A stretch of 64,000 nt of DNA from Histomonas meleagridis (Eukaryota > Parabasalia > Tritrichomonadida > Dientamoebidae). The translations under genes were made by a program, and so were the position numbers. The notes below the pieces were generated by a model, which was not told where the DNA came from, did not search any database, and saw nothing but the letters and a program-made list of their open reading frames with translations. The stretch spans positions 310,001 through 374,000 of the forward strand of contig WSYJ01000139.1 in the NCBI GenBank assembly GCA_020186115.1, read 5' to 3'. Shown here piece after piece: positions 28,609-40,300 of the stretch. Position 1 is the first letter of the stretch. Each line of letters opens with the position of its first letter.

Positions 28609-29136
28609 ATGATTTTCTTCCTTTTTTCGCTCTTATTTGATTCTAAACATTGTAAGAGGAAATGTCTTTCGCTATTTGCAGGTTCTCCATCTAAGAAAAG
28701 GATGTGTCTAGGAACATGCACAAACGGTTTTATCGAAAAAGAAAAGATTCAATTTGGTCAACGTAAAATGAAAAAAGAAGTTAGCCAATGTCTATCGAAA
28801 TGTAGTCATAATGTTAATTCATCCACAGACTTTAAAAAATGGCTTAAATGTCGTAAAAGTTGTGTAACGATTCCAAATTCAGATCAATATGATTATTTTT
28901 CACCAGATCAATGTGTTTCAGAGTGTGATCAACATTGGAAGGGTACAGACCATCATCAACCGTGTCAAGAACACATGTTCATTGTTTCAACAAAACTTTG
29001 TCAATTCGAAGCCAACCAAAGCAGATCCAAGGCGTGTTCAAATCTTTACCATTTGGTAATCTACCTTGTTTTTAATAAATCTTTGTTTTCAACGAAACAA
29101 TTTCCAAAATGGTCAAATCAACATTTTTTTTCATAA
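28609..29136 (+). CDS. secreted twin-CX3C helical-hairpin-like protein, copy 1 (altered C-terminus)
   Basis: 175 residues from the ATG at 28609. A short hydrophobic start, MIFFLFSLLFDS, looks like a signal peptide. Five CX3C motifs follow: CKRKC, CLGTC, CLSKC, CRKSC, CVSEC. They pair as CX3C-X13-CX3C and CX3C-X15-CX3C, the spacing of disulfide-stapled helical hairpins (small Tims, plant alpha-hairpinins). In copy 2 a sixth motif, CQEQC, completes a third hairpin. Here a one-base insertion near 28974 changes the frame just before it, giving a foreign 47-residue Phe/Lys/Ser tail. Copy 2 therefore probably keeps the original protein. The function is unknown; secretion is inferred from the N-terminus. 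Confidence 0.7.
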   Translation: MIFFLFSLLFDSKHCKRKCLSLFAGSPSKKRMCLGTCTNGFIEKEKIQFGQRKMKKEVSQCLSKCSHNVNSSTDFKKWLKCRKSCVTIPNSDQYDYFSPDQCVSECDQHWKGTDHHQPCQEHMFIVSTKLCQFEANQSRSKACSNLYHLVIYLVFNKSLFSTKQFPKWSNQHFFS

Positions 29137-30322
29137 CAAAACCGCAATAAAGTTATGAAAATGCGACACTTGTACGGTTATAAAATTTTATGATTTAAAA
29201 TTTTTATTTTTTCTTCGAAGATTTCTGAAATTATTTATAAACACTTGGGATCTATGCTCTAACAACGCCATAAAAAATTTGTTAATTGATTATTTAACAA
29301 ATAATAAATATTAATTCATATTCATTTCTAATTTAAATTATTTTTTATCATGATTTATATCATTAAAGAATTTTACTCAAAGAACCCTTCGGTTATGGAG
29401 TAGATTATGCATGATATTTACTTTATACAAAGAGTTTTTTATTCATTAGCAGGCTTTCAAAGCCATAAGTTCCAAGTGAAACAACACATCAACACCCAAA
29501 ATCCCATTAAATTCAGACCACCAACTGGCCTATAATTAGAACTTGTGATTAAATATGAAAATCATCTCATTTGATTATCATTTGAGAAACAAACGCTTGA
29601 GAGCTTGGCTTACCTTAAGCAACAGTTTAAATTGAATTTAATTGAAGATAAAATGAAAGATGATGTCAATCATATCAAATTTAATTTTCATTCCAACGGG
29701 CATTCAATGTCGCTTAGTTTTGCTGGTGTGTTCAACGTCTTTAAAGGAATTTTGCTTGATATGAAAAATATCATAATCTTCAAAGTTTTACAATAACATC
29801 ATCCTGATGTTACAACCTAAGTGTATCAAATCAGTTGAACTGTTCATTGATATCTTTCTTGAACGAGAAGCAAGTACGAGAAAGTCCGCGAAACGATCGG
29901 ATTAATTGAAAAGCAATCACTTCACATGCTATAAACTTTCAAATACAACCGGTCAACGCTTAAATTTCTGTTAAATTTAACACAAATCCCAAAAAATTTT
30001 TTGTGTAACACATTCAGTTTTTCAATGCCAGACGGATACAATTATTTTTCAAATACCAGCACTGTCAAATTACCCAACATGTCAAATCAATTTTCACAAT
30101 CTTATTCAGATTGATAACATGAGTTATATTATTATTTATTTTTCCCAATCGCTTGTGAATATTATTTCTCGCTTTTGAAATTTAAATCAATGTTTTTACT
30201 GAGATATTTCTGTTTAATTTGATTGCTATAACTAGTTCGATTAACAATTCAAAAAGATTACTTTTTCTATGCAAGTGGTTTAACAATTCAAAATTTTGTA
30301 CAGTTTTGAGTTCATTTTTTCC
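29137..30322. other. gene-poor region spanning the edge of the duplication
   Basis: Up to 29545 it belongs to the duplicated block, and after that the sequence is unique. It holds a 42-codon open frame at 29407-29535 and a short frame at about 29653-29796 (MKDDVNHIKFNFHSNGHSMS...), neither assigned to a family. The last bases, 30312-30317 (TCATTT), fit the trichomonad initiator TCAYWW and lie just before the next ATG. Confidence 0.45.
29407..29535 (+). CDS. 42-residue open frame at the edge of the duplication, doubtful
   Basis: From the ATG at 29407 the frame reads MHDIYFIQRVFYSLAG and then a C-terminal stretch rich in Lys, Gln and Pro, FRPPTGL. The composition looks more protein-like than random AT-rich sequence. 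It could be the 3' end of an older gene cut by the duplication. It is present in both copies (43218-43346 on the minus strand). No family is recognised. Confidence 0.25.
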   Translation: MHDIYFIQRVFYSLAGFQSHKFQVKQHINTQNPIKFRPPTGL

Positions 30323-31480
30323 ATGCTCTTCCTTCTTCTCGGAATTGCTCAAGCAAGGTTTGACCAATTGACTGTTGGTTCCCCAGACCAATGTTATGAA
30401 ATTAGCATTTTGCCTGATCGCTTCAAGGACATTTATGATGAATTCTGCAAAGACATTCCAGTTGAACTTGAAGAGTTCTGTTCTAACTACAAGGTTCTCA
30501 AGAATTCATATTCTAAAGTTCACTTTAGCTGCACTGCTCCAGGTCTTGAATATAAGGTTGGTACTTTTATCGATACTGACATTTGCTATATCCACATGTT
30601 TTCCCAGGTTTCCGAACTTAACTTCACTGGAATCGCAGAAACTCCACGTATCTATGTTGCACTTGATCAAACAGGAAGTGGAAGGATTCCAATTCAAGTT
30701 AAACCACAAGATATTTCCGACTTAATTCCAAGCATCATTTTCCAAAATGATGTTTTCATCAATGGTACATTAATTGCTGATGATATCACATTCTTAGGCC
30801 GTAGATACGGTACTGTTGAAGCTGACCACATATACTCTGTAAATCAAGATGACCTCAATGGCAGCATATCATCCAAAAACACATATCTTTATGATATGGT
30901 TTCACCTTTACCCAATGGTGAATGTCATCTTATTTTACGAGAAAACAACATCACTGTTCCAACCAGCCGCTGGAGACCAATGGTATTTAATGCTGATGTT
31001 CAATTCCAATTCAGTCCATATATCACTGAAGATAAAGTCATTGAAATTGAACTTTATGAGAATGTTACCCAGCCAACTGATCTCACTATCTTATTAGATC
31101 AACCTACAATCGCTTACTATACAATGCTCTTCAGGGAATATTTTTACACCAATTTACCATGGTACCTACTTGAAGATGCACATAAAGCACGAGTGAAATT
31201 CAATTTCACTGGAGATTGGGCAAGCACAAGCGGATTCGAGTTAAGGCTCAAATATCCACCACACATAGAGGAAAAGATTGACTTCTCGAGCATTCCATCA
31301 AACATTCAAGTCGTTAGGGAAAGCAATGATGATACATACTTCGAAGAAATTAGCATCGGAGGATTGTCGACTGGCGTAATTGTCGCAATTGTTGTTGTTG
31401 TCGTTGTTGTTGTAGCTGTCGTAGTATTCTTGATTATCTTCTGTTTATGCTGCAAGAAAGGCGGTAAGTCTTCTTCGTAA
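30323..31480 (+). CDS. type I membrane protein with polyvaline transmembrane helix, unknown ectodomain
   Basis: 385 residues from the ATG at 30323, which follows a TCATTT initiator-like sequence. A signal peptide (MLFLLLGIAQA) precedes a ~330-residue ectodomain with a few Cys near the N-terminus (CYEIS, FCKD, FCSNY, SCTAPG) and several possible N-glycosylation sites (NFTG, NGTL, NVTQ). Near the end comes a membrane helix made almost only of Val (VIVAIVVVVVVVVAVVVFLI) and a short Cys/Lys tail, CLCCKKGGKSSS. Codons resemble those of well-expressed genes. It is probably a plasma-membrane protein. The tail is similar to that of the glycosidase-like protein downstream, which lies on the same strand. 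Confidence 0.8.
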   Translation: MLFLLLGIAQARFDQLTVGSPDQCYEISILPDRFKDIYDEFCKDIPVELEEFCSNYKVLKNSYSKVHFSCTAPGLEYKVGTFIDTDICYIHMFSQVSELNFTGIAETPRIYVALDQTGSGRIPIQVKPQDISDLIPSIIFQNDVFINGTLIADDITFLGRRYGTVEADHIYSVNQDDLNGSISSKNTYLYDMVSPLPNGECHLILRENNITVPTSRWRPMVFNADVQFQFSPYITEDKVIEIELYENVTQPTDLTILLDQPTIAYYTMLFREYFYTNLPWYLLEDAHKARVKFNFTGDWASTSGFELRLKYPPHIEEKIDFSSIPSNIQVVRESNDDTYFEEISIGGLSTGVIVAIVVVVVVVVAVVVFLIIFCLCCKKGGKSSS

Positions 31481-31933
31481 ACCATAGGAATATATAACTT
31501 TATCATTTTAATATGTAACAAAAAAGATTTGAAATAAGAAATACTTCATTAAACACTTTTTGGAGAGTAAACATAACACATTTCTATGATTCAGATCCAC
31601 ATTTATAGCAATTGGTATAAGTTTCAATAACTACAGAACATACAAGTCGGCTTTTCCTAAATTAAATAAGGTATTATTTATATTTAATGGATGTTGAAAA
31701 ATTTCGCTGTTAGGGATGGGGAATTTGAGTATTTCTATAGTTTTAAAAGTACTCTATCGTCCAAGTATCGAAAGTGCCAATGCCGATAGGTCCGACACAT
31801 TTTTGTGAAATTACGTTTAACTTGAGAATACAGTTAATTAACTGTATGATGTATATCATTGAAATTTTCTGAACAAAATCTTTCCTTATCAAATCAACAG
31901 AAATCACAAGCGGTAATATTCGGAAAAAGAAGA
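31481..31933. other. intergenic region upstream of the glycosidase-like gene
   Basis: It contains a cluster of TATCG/CGATA sequences around 31757-31790 (ctatcgtcc, gtatcgaa, gccgatagg) and the 20-bp palindrome described separately. An open frame from 31859 without ATG leads into the coding sequence. Confidence 0.5.
31828..31847. promoter_or_regulatory. 20-bp perfect palindrome with two back-to-back Myb-type sites
   Basis: The sequence atacagttaattaactgtat reads the same on both strands and holds CAGTTA and TAACTG, each a Myb consensus (YAACNG). It lies about 87 bp before the ATG at 31934. Confidence 0.45.
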
Positions 31934-34063
31934 ATGATCTTGTTCACTGCGCTCTGCCTTGCTTTCGAATCAAATTATGTTACGAACCCTTCATTTGAAT
32001 CAGGGCTATCAAATTGGGGGTTTGATTACAGCACATGTAAAGTAACATCTGAAGTATCACATTCTGGAAATAGTTCAATTTATTGTCATGATACATCAGG
32101 AGAGAGGAATGCACTTGCATACCAATTTAAATCCAAAGGATCATTACCAAGTGGATTTTATTATAAACTTTCAGCATGGATTCGAATGAAGGACTGCACA
32201 TCAAGATTATTAGTTTATGCTGAAGGCCAATGGAATGCATACACAATTGGTCTCTATATTTATAATGATAAAAATCGTTCATGTTCAAAAAATGATAATC
32301 AACTCTATAATTGTGATGATGATTGGTATTATATTGAAGGCACCACACTAGAACCATTAGAATCCACACAACCATGCGTTATTGGATTTGGTCTTCGTGA
32401 CAAAGGCACTGGCGAATTTTGGATTGACGACATCACATTTACACCTGTTATGACGACCACATTACTCAACAGTGCCGATGTTACATGTTGGCGTCAAGAA
32501 GCGTATCGAGACAAGACCAATGTAATTGTTGATCTAGCAGTCAAAAACACGCATTGGGAGAATGGCGATGATTTAGCATTCGATGTTGACTTCATTAACC
32601 AAGAAACAGGGAAAACAGAGTTAACACTTCATGAATTTACGATCAAACGTAACATCGAAAACATTTATGCTAACTTTGAATTAGATCCAACACTTTTAAC
32701 ACCAGGTTATTATAATGTTAGTGTTACATTATATAATCTTTTGTTTAATATTACTGAGAAAACTCAAACATACATTCACATCTTATCTGAAAAACGTGAT
32801 TATGCCATTTATATTGATGATAAGATGCGTACTATTGATCATGGGAAAGTCTTCTTTCCACTTGGCGTATACTATGATTATTGCGATTATTCCGAAGATA
32901 TCATTCGTGACTATATTGCATCTGATGACAGTCCATTTAATTTAGTTATAGGCGGCGGACGTAGTAAAGCAGCGATGGATCGTGTATATAACATTACAAA
33001 TGGTAAAATCCGTGTTATAGACTTAGGCACATCAAATAAAGTTGCGTATAGTAATGTTACACAACGTAAAGAAATCGCAAAACAACTTGCTGATTATGCG
33101 AGAACAGTCAAAGATTCGCCAGGTTTATTTGCATATTATCATCAAGATGAGCCAACGTCACAAGTAGTTCCATCAATGCATGAGAATGTTATAGCATTAC
33201 GTGAAGCAGATCCTGATCATCCTGTTTATACTGCAGTTAATCGACGATTAGAGTTACATTATATTAAAGAAGGCTTAGATTGTTACGGAAGTGATATTTA
33301 TCCCGTGCAACATTACGACGATTTCCATGCAGTGTATACAGTGACTTATCAAGGACGGAATAGTGTTATAAATAATAGAGCGAATTGGGGAATTCCACAA
33401 TTCTTTAGTTGGAAAATTATTGATGAAAAACAATTTCCTAATGAATTACCTCCAACTTATGACCAGTTACGTCAAATGACATATCAAATGATTGTCGGCG
33501 GCGCAAATGGAATTATATATTATGACTTTAGTGCGACAATGTGTGGGCCACAACAGCCATGGCAAGATGAATGGGAGAAGTTAAAGAAAGTCGCAAATGA
33601 ACTAATGAATGATTACGTGCCAATTATATTATCTGGGAATGACGTTGATCCAGGTTATGCACAGCCAACGTATGAAAAGGAACTTAATGTTGGAAGGGAA
33701 TGCGCTGTACGGTTCTTTAATTATGATGGATATGATTACGTTTTGGCAGTGAACATTTGGCAATATAATGCAAAGGAATGCACTTTCTTTAAGCCAAATA
33801 CTACTTCAAAAGTTAAAATAGTGTCTGGCGAATCAGAAGTGAAAGAACAGACAGAGACAACATTGACTTTGAGTATGCCCCCAATGGACGTTACTTGGCT
33901 GAGAATTACAAATGAAGCATTTAATGGAAAAAGTGGATTATCAACAACTTCAAAGATAGTAATTGCTGTGGTTGTGGTTGTAGTGGTCATTGTCGTTGTC
34001 GTTGTTGGTGTTTTGATATATCTCAAGAAGAGAAACCAAAAAGAAATCTCTTCTTCGGTTTAA
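31934..34063 (+). CDS. membrane-anchored putative glycoside hydrolase with N-terminal carbohydrate-binding-like domain
   Basis: 709 residues from the ATG at 31934. A signal peptide (MILFTALCLAF) is followed by a CBM4/9-like jelly roll: YVTNPSFESGLSNWGFDYST, a HSGNSSIYC strand and an FWIDDITF end strand (residues about 15-170). A beta-sandwich linker follows, and residues about 290-590 read as a TIM barrel: GKVFFPLGVYYDYC, LFAYYHQDEPT (near 395-405, with a candidate acid Glu at a strand end), DCYGSDIYPVQHY, WGIPQFFSWK, GGANGIIYYDFS. A polyvaline membrane helix and basic tail close the protein. The barrel order fits clan GH-A-type glycosidases, but I cannot name the family or substrate. Its anchoring suggests digestion of host or bacterial glycans at the cell surface. 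Confidence 0.72.
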   Translation: MILFTALCLAFESNYVTNPSFESGLSNWGFDYSTCKVTSEVSHSGNSSIYCHDTSGERNALAYQFKSKGSLPSGFYYKLSAWIRMKDCTSRLLVYAEGQWNAYTIGLYIYNDKNRSCSKNDNQLYNCDDDWYYIEGTTLEPLESTQPCVIGFGLRDKGTGEFWIDDITFTPVMTTTLLNSADVTCWRQEAYRDKTNVIVDLAVKNTHWENGDDLAFDVDFINQETGKTELTLHEFTIKRNIENIYANFELDPTLLTPGYYNVSVTLYNLLFNITEKTQTYIHILSEKRDYAIYIDDKMRTIDHGKVFFPLGVYYDYCDYSEDIIRDYIASDDSPFNLVIGGGRSKAAMDRVYNITNGKIRVIDLGTSNKVAYSNVTQRKEIAKQLADYARTVKDSPGLFAYYHQDEPTSQVVPSMHENVIALREADPDHPVYTAVNRRLELHYIKEGLDCYGSDIYPVQHYDDFHAVYTVTYQGRNSVINNRANWGIPQFFSWKIIDEKQFPNELPPTYDQLRQMTYQMIVGGANGIIYYDFSATMCGPQQPWQDEWEKLKKVANELMNDYVPIILSGNDVDPGYAQPTYEKELNVGRECAVRFFNYDGYDYVLAVNIWQYNAKECTFFKPNTTSKVKIVSGESEVKEQTETTLTLSMPPMDVTWLRITNEAFNGKSGLSTTSKIVIAVVVVVVVIVVVVVGVLIYLKKRNQKEISSSV

Positions 34064-34387
34064 ATAAATCTCGTTGACTCTTTGTTTATGTTTTTGATGA
34101 ATACCAAAATCATTAATTGAAACATTGTTAATAAATAAAATAAATGTTAAAATATGTATTTCATGCCAAAATCATTATAATGATACAATTGTTTTTTTAG
34201 ATATAAACTGAAATTTTTTTCTGTTTAATGAAATTATAATAAATTGTTATGAAAATTTGTTTAAGGAATAGGTAAAATATGTTATTTAATGTTGAAATAT
34301 TTGAAGAAAATTTACAAAATCGCAGCATTTCACATCATAATAAACCATACAATTATTCAATAGCTCTGCTCGACTCCAAACGACCAA
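34064..34387. other. intergenic region before UTP20
   Basis: AT-rich, with no gene supported. The last 70 bases are GC-richer and hold the presumed UTP20 leader. Confidence 0.5.
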
Positions 34388-37300
34388 ATGGATAAAACAA
34401 ATCTTCTTAGAAAACGACATACCTTTCGAAGTTTTAAGCAAAAAATCAATGCCATTAATGCGGATATTACGAACAATTTCGAATTAAAGCGGGATTCACC
34501 GAGAGGCGGCGATTTCGGCACATATTTCTACGATGAGTTACAAAACAGTATGAGGGGTTATCTTGATCCAGAGTACGCGATTTTCACCAGGGATTTACTT
34601 CCCATATCTCGATCACTTCCAATAATTCTTCATAACAAAGAAAAATTATTTAATTATTTTATTGATTTTCTGAAGAAACCTCACGAGGAAATTAAAGGTT
34701 GTCTTGAAGATGTAATGAAGTTAATTACCCAACTTTCGCGTGATTTAAGATCAGATTTTTATCCATATTTCCCAACAATTTTCAAGTTATTATCAGAACA
34801 ATTTGATGCTCTAATGCCAACAGCTTCGGCAGAATTCGTTGACGCCTTTTTCCAATGCGTTTGTTTCCTATTAAATTTTCTTAAAAAGTCATTAATCAAT
34901 GATCTTGACAATGTCATTATGATGTTCTATGAATTCTTCTTAGTACATAAACGCGAATTCGTCAGAAGACTTGGAGCTGAATCGTTAGCTTATCTTCTTC
35001 GACAAGCGCCAAATAAAATTGATTCTCATAAATCATTAGTTGAATCTGGTCGAATATTCATCCAGGATAAAACGCCAGAAGAAGCCGAAGTTTTTGAGAA
35101 ATCTCTTGGTCTTGTTCTCTGTGCTGAAATTAAGAATTTTAGTCAATCACTTCGATCAAATGCAACCAAACTCATTGATCCCTTATTTTATAATAACGAC
35201 GACTTCATTATTAATGCGTTTTCATATGCGCAAGAGAAACTTTCGGGTCATGTCCGTGAACAATTTGCAATTCCATATTTAGAAGTATTATCGGCTAAGT
35301 TGCCGACCGTTAACTCGGACATGTGCTGTAAAGTATTCAATTTCTGGATGGAGAAATCTGAATTTAACATTTGTCATATTTCATTAAAAGTATTACCAGA
35401 ATTAATTGGTCATACGGACAGTAATTTGTTATGTGAATTTCTATGTAACTTAGACAAATATTCACTCGAAGACGGTACAAGTGAATTGATTTCTAATTCT
35501 GTAATTTATTTGATTGAATCAGAAAATGTTGAAGAACATATAGAACATTTAAAAGAATGTCGCCGAATTGTATATTTAACGCAAGAGAATATATTGAAAT
35601 ATATCACTGAGAACTTTAATCGTTTGTTAATGCATCTTAAAGTTATCCTTGAATGGATACATCCGACGCAATATTTAATCTCAAATGAGTTAATACAATG
35701 TGTTAAAGATAATTTCGATGTTAATCAAGAACTAATGATCGAATTATCGAATTATATTAATGACAAAAGTATATATGAAAAGATCAAAAATATAAATAAC
35801 TTAACAATTAATGAGCGTAAAGTATTATATTCATTAATGGGTAAATATGAACCAGACTTATTAACAGAACAGCCTCCATATTTAATAACGTTATTAAAAG
35901 ATCCGGAAAACATTAACGAAGAGTTTTTAGATCTTTTATATTCATTAACTATTATTTCTATAACTAAATCACCAAATTGGTTAAATAAGAAAGATGAAAT
36001 ATTGAATGAATTATATAATATATTTAACTTTAATATCGATTCTCATGAAATCCAACAATTATCATCAAAGATTTTATATGCATTCATTCAAGATGATAAT
36101 AAAACTTTCGATTTATTATCACCAAAAGAACTTTTAATTAGAGCTGCAAACGCTGTCTTTAATTGTGAACATACATTAGAAAGTTATAAAATTGGCGAAA
36201 GTTATATTTCTAGATTAACATCATCAATAACTAAATTAGCAAATGATATGGATAAAACTTTTAATCTTTCATTAGGATTTTCTAATCAAAATTATTTACG
36301 TTTTCGAACACTTGATGAAGATTTAATAGTTGAAATCATTAAATTCGATCAGAATTATGCAATTGAAATTATTGATATTTTATATAATAGATATCCATGG
36401 AATGATTGTAGTTTTTTAGCTGAAACTTTATTAAAATCTTTAGCTAAAGTTTCATATGTTAATGAGAAATTAGTTTCATTAATTTATCTATTTGCTAATG
36501 ATAATAATAAGGATTATAAGAAATTGGAATTATTAATAAATTCGATTTCATCATTAACTAAAAAAGATGAATTCTCTGAGAAAGCAGAAGAAGCTATAAT
36601 GGAATTATTAAAATCGACAAATATTAATATTCGAAAAGCAGCTTTTAATTTGTTATATCAATCGAATATATTAAAGAATAAAGATATTAAACAACAATTA
36701 AAACAAAAAATTAAAGCACAACTTGATTCATTTCTTGAAACTCGAATTAATACTGATTTAATATCAAATTTCCATGTGTTTATAGAAGAAGAATTAACAT
36801 TTGAACGTAAATTTGTTGTATCAGTTGGAATTAATATGTCGATTGGAATAATCACTGAATATTTAACAGAGAAAAGAAAAGATAAAAAGCGTTATGAACA
36901 AAACGCACAAATTATAATGCAAGCAATGTCATATCTAAATGATTATGAAATAGAACCATTAATTAAAGCATTTCTAAAAGAGAAACCAAAAGCATCAGAA
37001 ATACGTAACTTCCCAAAATTTGCAATACCTATGATAACACGTTTAACTAATCATTTAATACCTTATTTAGATCAAATATCAAATTTATTATTATTGGCAT
37101 TAAAACAAGCACCGAAACCACAAATTAATAAGGAATTAAAGAAATCATTAAATGCATTATCAATCTTTTTCGATAGTTTTGAAGCACAAGAAGATTATGC
37201 TAATGAAATATTAAAGTATATGAATTCGATAATGAAATATAATAATATATTTGGAATTCGATTATTATTATCAATAAGTAAATCAACACCAAAAGTATAT

Positions 37301-40300
37301 GAAAATCATTATGAAATAGTTAATGATTTAATAGAATTAGTTAAATTAATGAATGCTGATACAATCGATCAAATCTTTTTAATATTTGCTAATATAATTC
37401 AATATATACCAGATTCACATGAAGAAATTATAAATACTTTTCTAAATATTGTGGATAATATGAAATTATTTAAACGTGATCGAATATGGAAACCATTTAT
37501 AATATTTTTAGGGAATATGAAAGAATGTAATCAATCGAATATATATAATGATTTAATTATTAAATTCGTATTAAATTATCAACATATTGAAATGATTGAT
37601 ATTATTCAAGGATTAGAATTTGATGATAAACAATTTGAAGGATTATGTTCATTAATAGCTTATCCTTTATCAACTGAATTTCGTAATAATTTCATTCCAA
37701 TAATTAGTGAATATTTGGATGAATATTCTGAATCATTTATACAATTAAATCAAAATGATTTTAATCAAAAATCATTAATATATAATTCATTAGATACTGT
37801 TGGAAAGTTTTCATATATATTTGCATTACAATCATTTGCTGATATCCAAATTAATGATTTCCAATTACGTTCTTCAGCGATAGGATTTTTATCTAGATTA
37901 ATATCAAATTCATCAATAGAATTAATTAATGATTTTATATTACCAGCAATTAAATTCCATTTAAAGAAAAAACATTCACATATACCACCGAAAGAAGTTT
38001 TGTTCATATTAAATTCAATTGTGAAAACTTTTCCAGATGTTTTACCTTCAATTACAAAAATATCAAATCAATCATTCTTCTTAACTTTAGGTAGTGGTGA
38101 TATAAATGTACGAATTGAATCTATAAAACAACTTAGTAATTTCATAGAACAATTTGATGATTGGGATATTAATGAATTTAGTACAATTTTGTTTCCATTT
38201 TTATGTCAAATTTATATGACTCCAGAAATTGAAGTCGCATTTAAAAGTGTATGTAAATATACTAATAAAGAATCAATTAAATCATTATTAAAGAAATTAT
38301 TAAAAGAAATTAAATATGGAACTACATTAACATTATTAATTGCATTATGTAATAGTAATATATTTACTCCTGAAGATTGTATTCAACCATTATTAAATGC
38401 TATTGATGATAAAAAGATTCAATCTAAAATTAAACTTCGATTAATACCTGCAATATTAAATATATCAAAGACACCAGAAATTGTACAAAATTTAATTAAA
38501 TCAATTTCTAATAAAATTTATAGTAAGAAAGTAGAAAGTCGAAAAATTGCTCAAGAATCTTTAACTGCTTTAATAGAATGTATGGAACCAAATGATTTTT
38601 ATGTTCTATTTCAAGCTCTTAGAAATAGATTAAAAGAAAATGGTCAAATACCATTTTTATATGTATCATTAAATAATATGATAATTCATACTAAACATAA
38701 AGAATCATTTGATTCATTCATTGGATTATTAACAGAAACTTTATTAAAGGATATATTTGAATATGAATCAATTTTAAGAATTAAACAAAATTTCATCGAT
38801 GCTAAAAAATGTTTATCATTTGAATCATTTCAATATTTAGCATCAAATATAAACTTTCGGAATTCTGTTAATGAATTTCTTGATATAATTATAAAACAAT
38901 TTAATAAATTACATTCATTAGAACAAGCTAAAGGAGCTAAAAAATTAATAATATCATTATGTAAAGGATTTGTTGAGAATGAATCAGTTGATGCTAAAAT
39001 ACTTGTCGATGTAATCAATAAATTTTTAGATATTTCTGATAATCAACAAAATAAATCTGAAGAAAATATTGAAAGTAATACATTAGATAATGTTAAATAT
39101 GGAATGAAATATCATGATGATATATTCATCGAAAAACCTGAAAGAAGTGAAACAGAAAATGCAAATGATATAGTGAAAAGACTTGGATCACATTTCTTAA
39201 TATCATTATTTGGTGTACATTTATTATTAATCTTTTTCGAACAAGAATTATTTGATGTAGAAGATGAAAATCAAGTTAAATTACTTGAACAACTTTTGTT
39301 AAAACTTTGGGCATTTACACAAAAAACTAATGATACTGAAACATTAATAATATCTTTAAAGATATTACAACATTATATTAACTTATCTTCATTCTTAACT
39401 TTGTTACCTGATATTATAACATTTTTAACTAAATCGATTTCGAAATTATCTAATGCGACTGATGCTTATGGTCAAGAAATCTTTAATTTATTACAAACAA
39501 TATTAGAAAAGTTCCCAACAATGGAATTCCCAATACAATTTACTTGTGCTCTTGTATCTTTTTGTAATACACAATTAGATATACATGAATCTTGTGATCG
39601 AATATTTGGCGTTTTGTTAATATTAATGGATCGAAGAAATGATATACCTGAAATTTATGATACTGCTGAAATATCATTTGATTTAATGATTAGAGCATTA
39701 TCTGCAGATGTACGCAAATATTCTGCTAAATTATGTTCAAAGTTTTTATCTAAATATGAATTATCAAAACAACAATTTCGGAATCGATTACAATTTGTTT
39801 TAGGTAATTTATCATCACCGAAAGTTAATGCACGTAAAACATTAATAACATTTTTGAAATATTTCATTAATGAAACATCTGAAGATAAATATGATGAATA
39901 TATCGAATTAATATTTACACATTGTGGTGTACGAATTGCAAATGAAACAGATGAAAATGTCATCAAAAAATTAAATAAATTCATTGGATTATTATTAAAT
40001 AAAATTCCAAATAATCGATTCTTATCATTATGGAATTTAATGATACGTTGGACTTCAACTACAGGGAAACAAGTACGAACTGGATTATTATTATTAGCTA
40101 CAACTGTTTCTTCATGTCCTGATGCGATGTCTAATTTAATTAATGAATTACAATCAATCATTGATATACATATTAAAAATGATAATATTAAAGTGAAAAC
40201 TGCTGCAATTAACTTACATCGGAATATTGTTATGAGTTATCCTGATAATGAAAATATAAAACTTTTATCGATTTCAGTTATTAATGATTTAATAATTGGA

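Larger units (their letters stand above)
26392..29545 (+). repeat. inverted segmental duplication, copy 1 (3.15 kb)
   Basis: This block recurs in reverse orientation at 43208-46362 with only scattered substitutions and a few small indels. Homology starts at the sequence cacgatcaaaacggattc and ends at gaacttg; outside these points the flanks are unrelated. It carries the SS18-like, thioesterase, PTPA and CX3C genes plus a 42-codon open frame. No terminal repeats or transposase genes are visible, so a segmental duplication rather than a transposon is indicated. Confidence 0.95.

Noticed and set aside
26392-29545. The inverted repeat as a transposon (Maverick or DNA element)
   Set aside because: No transposase, integrase or polymerase gene, no terminal inverted repeats within each copy and no target-site duplications; the contents are host-type genes.
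29653-29796. 47-codon frame with a SNGHSMS phrase
   Set aside because: Too short, not kept in any second copy and without recognisable features.
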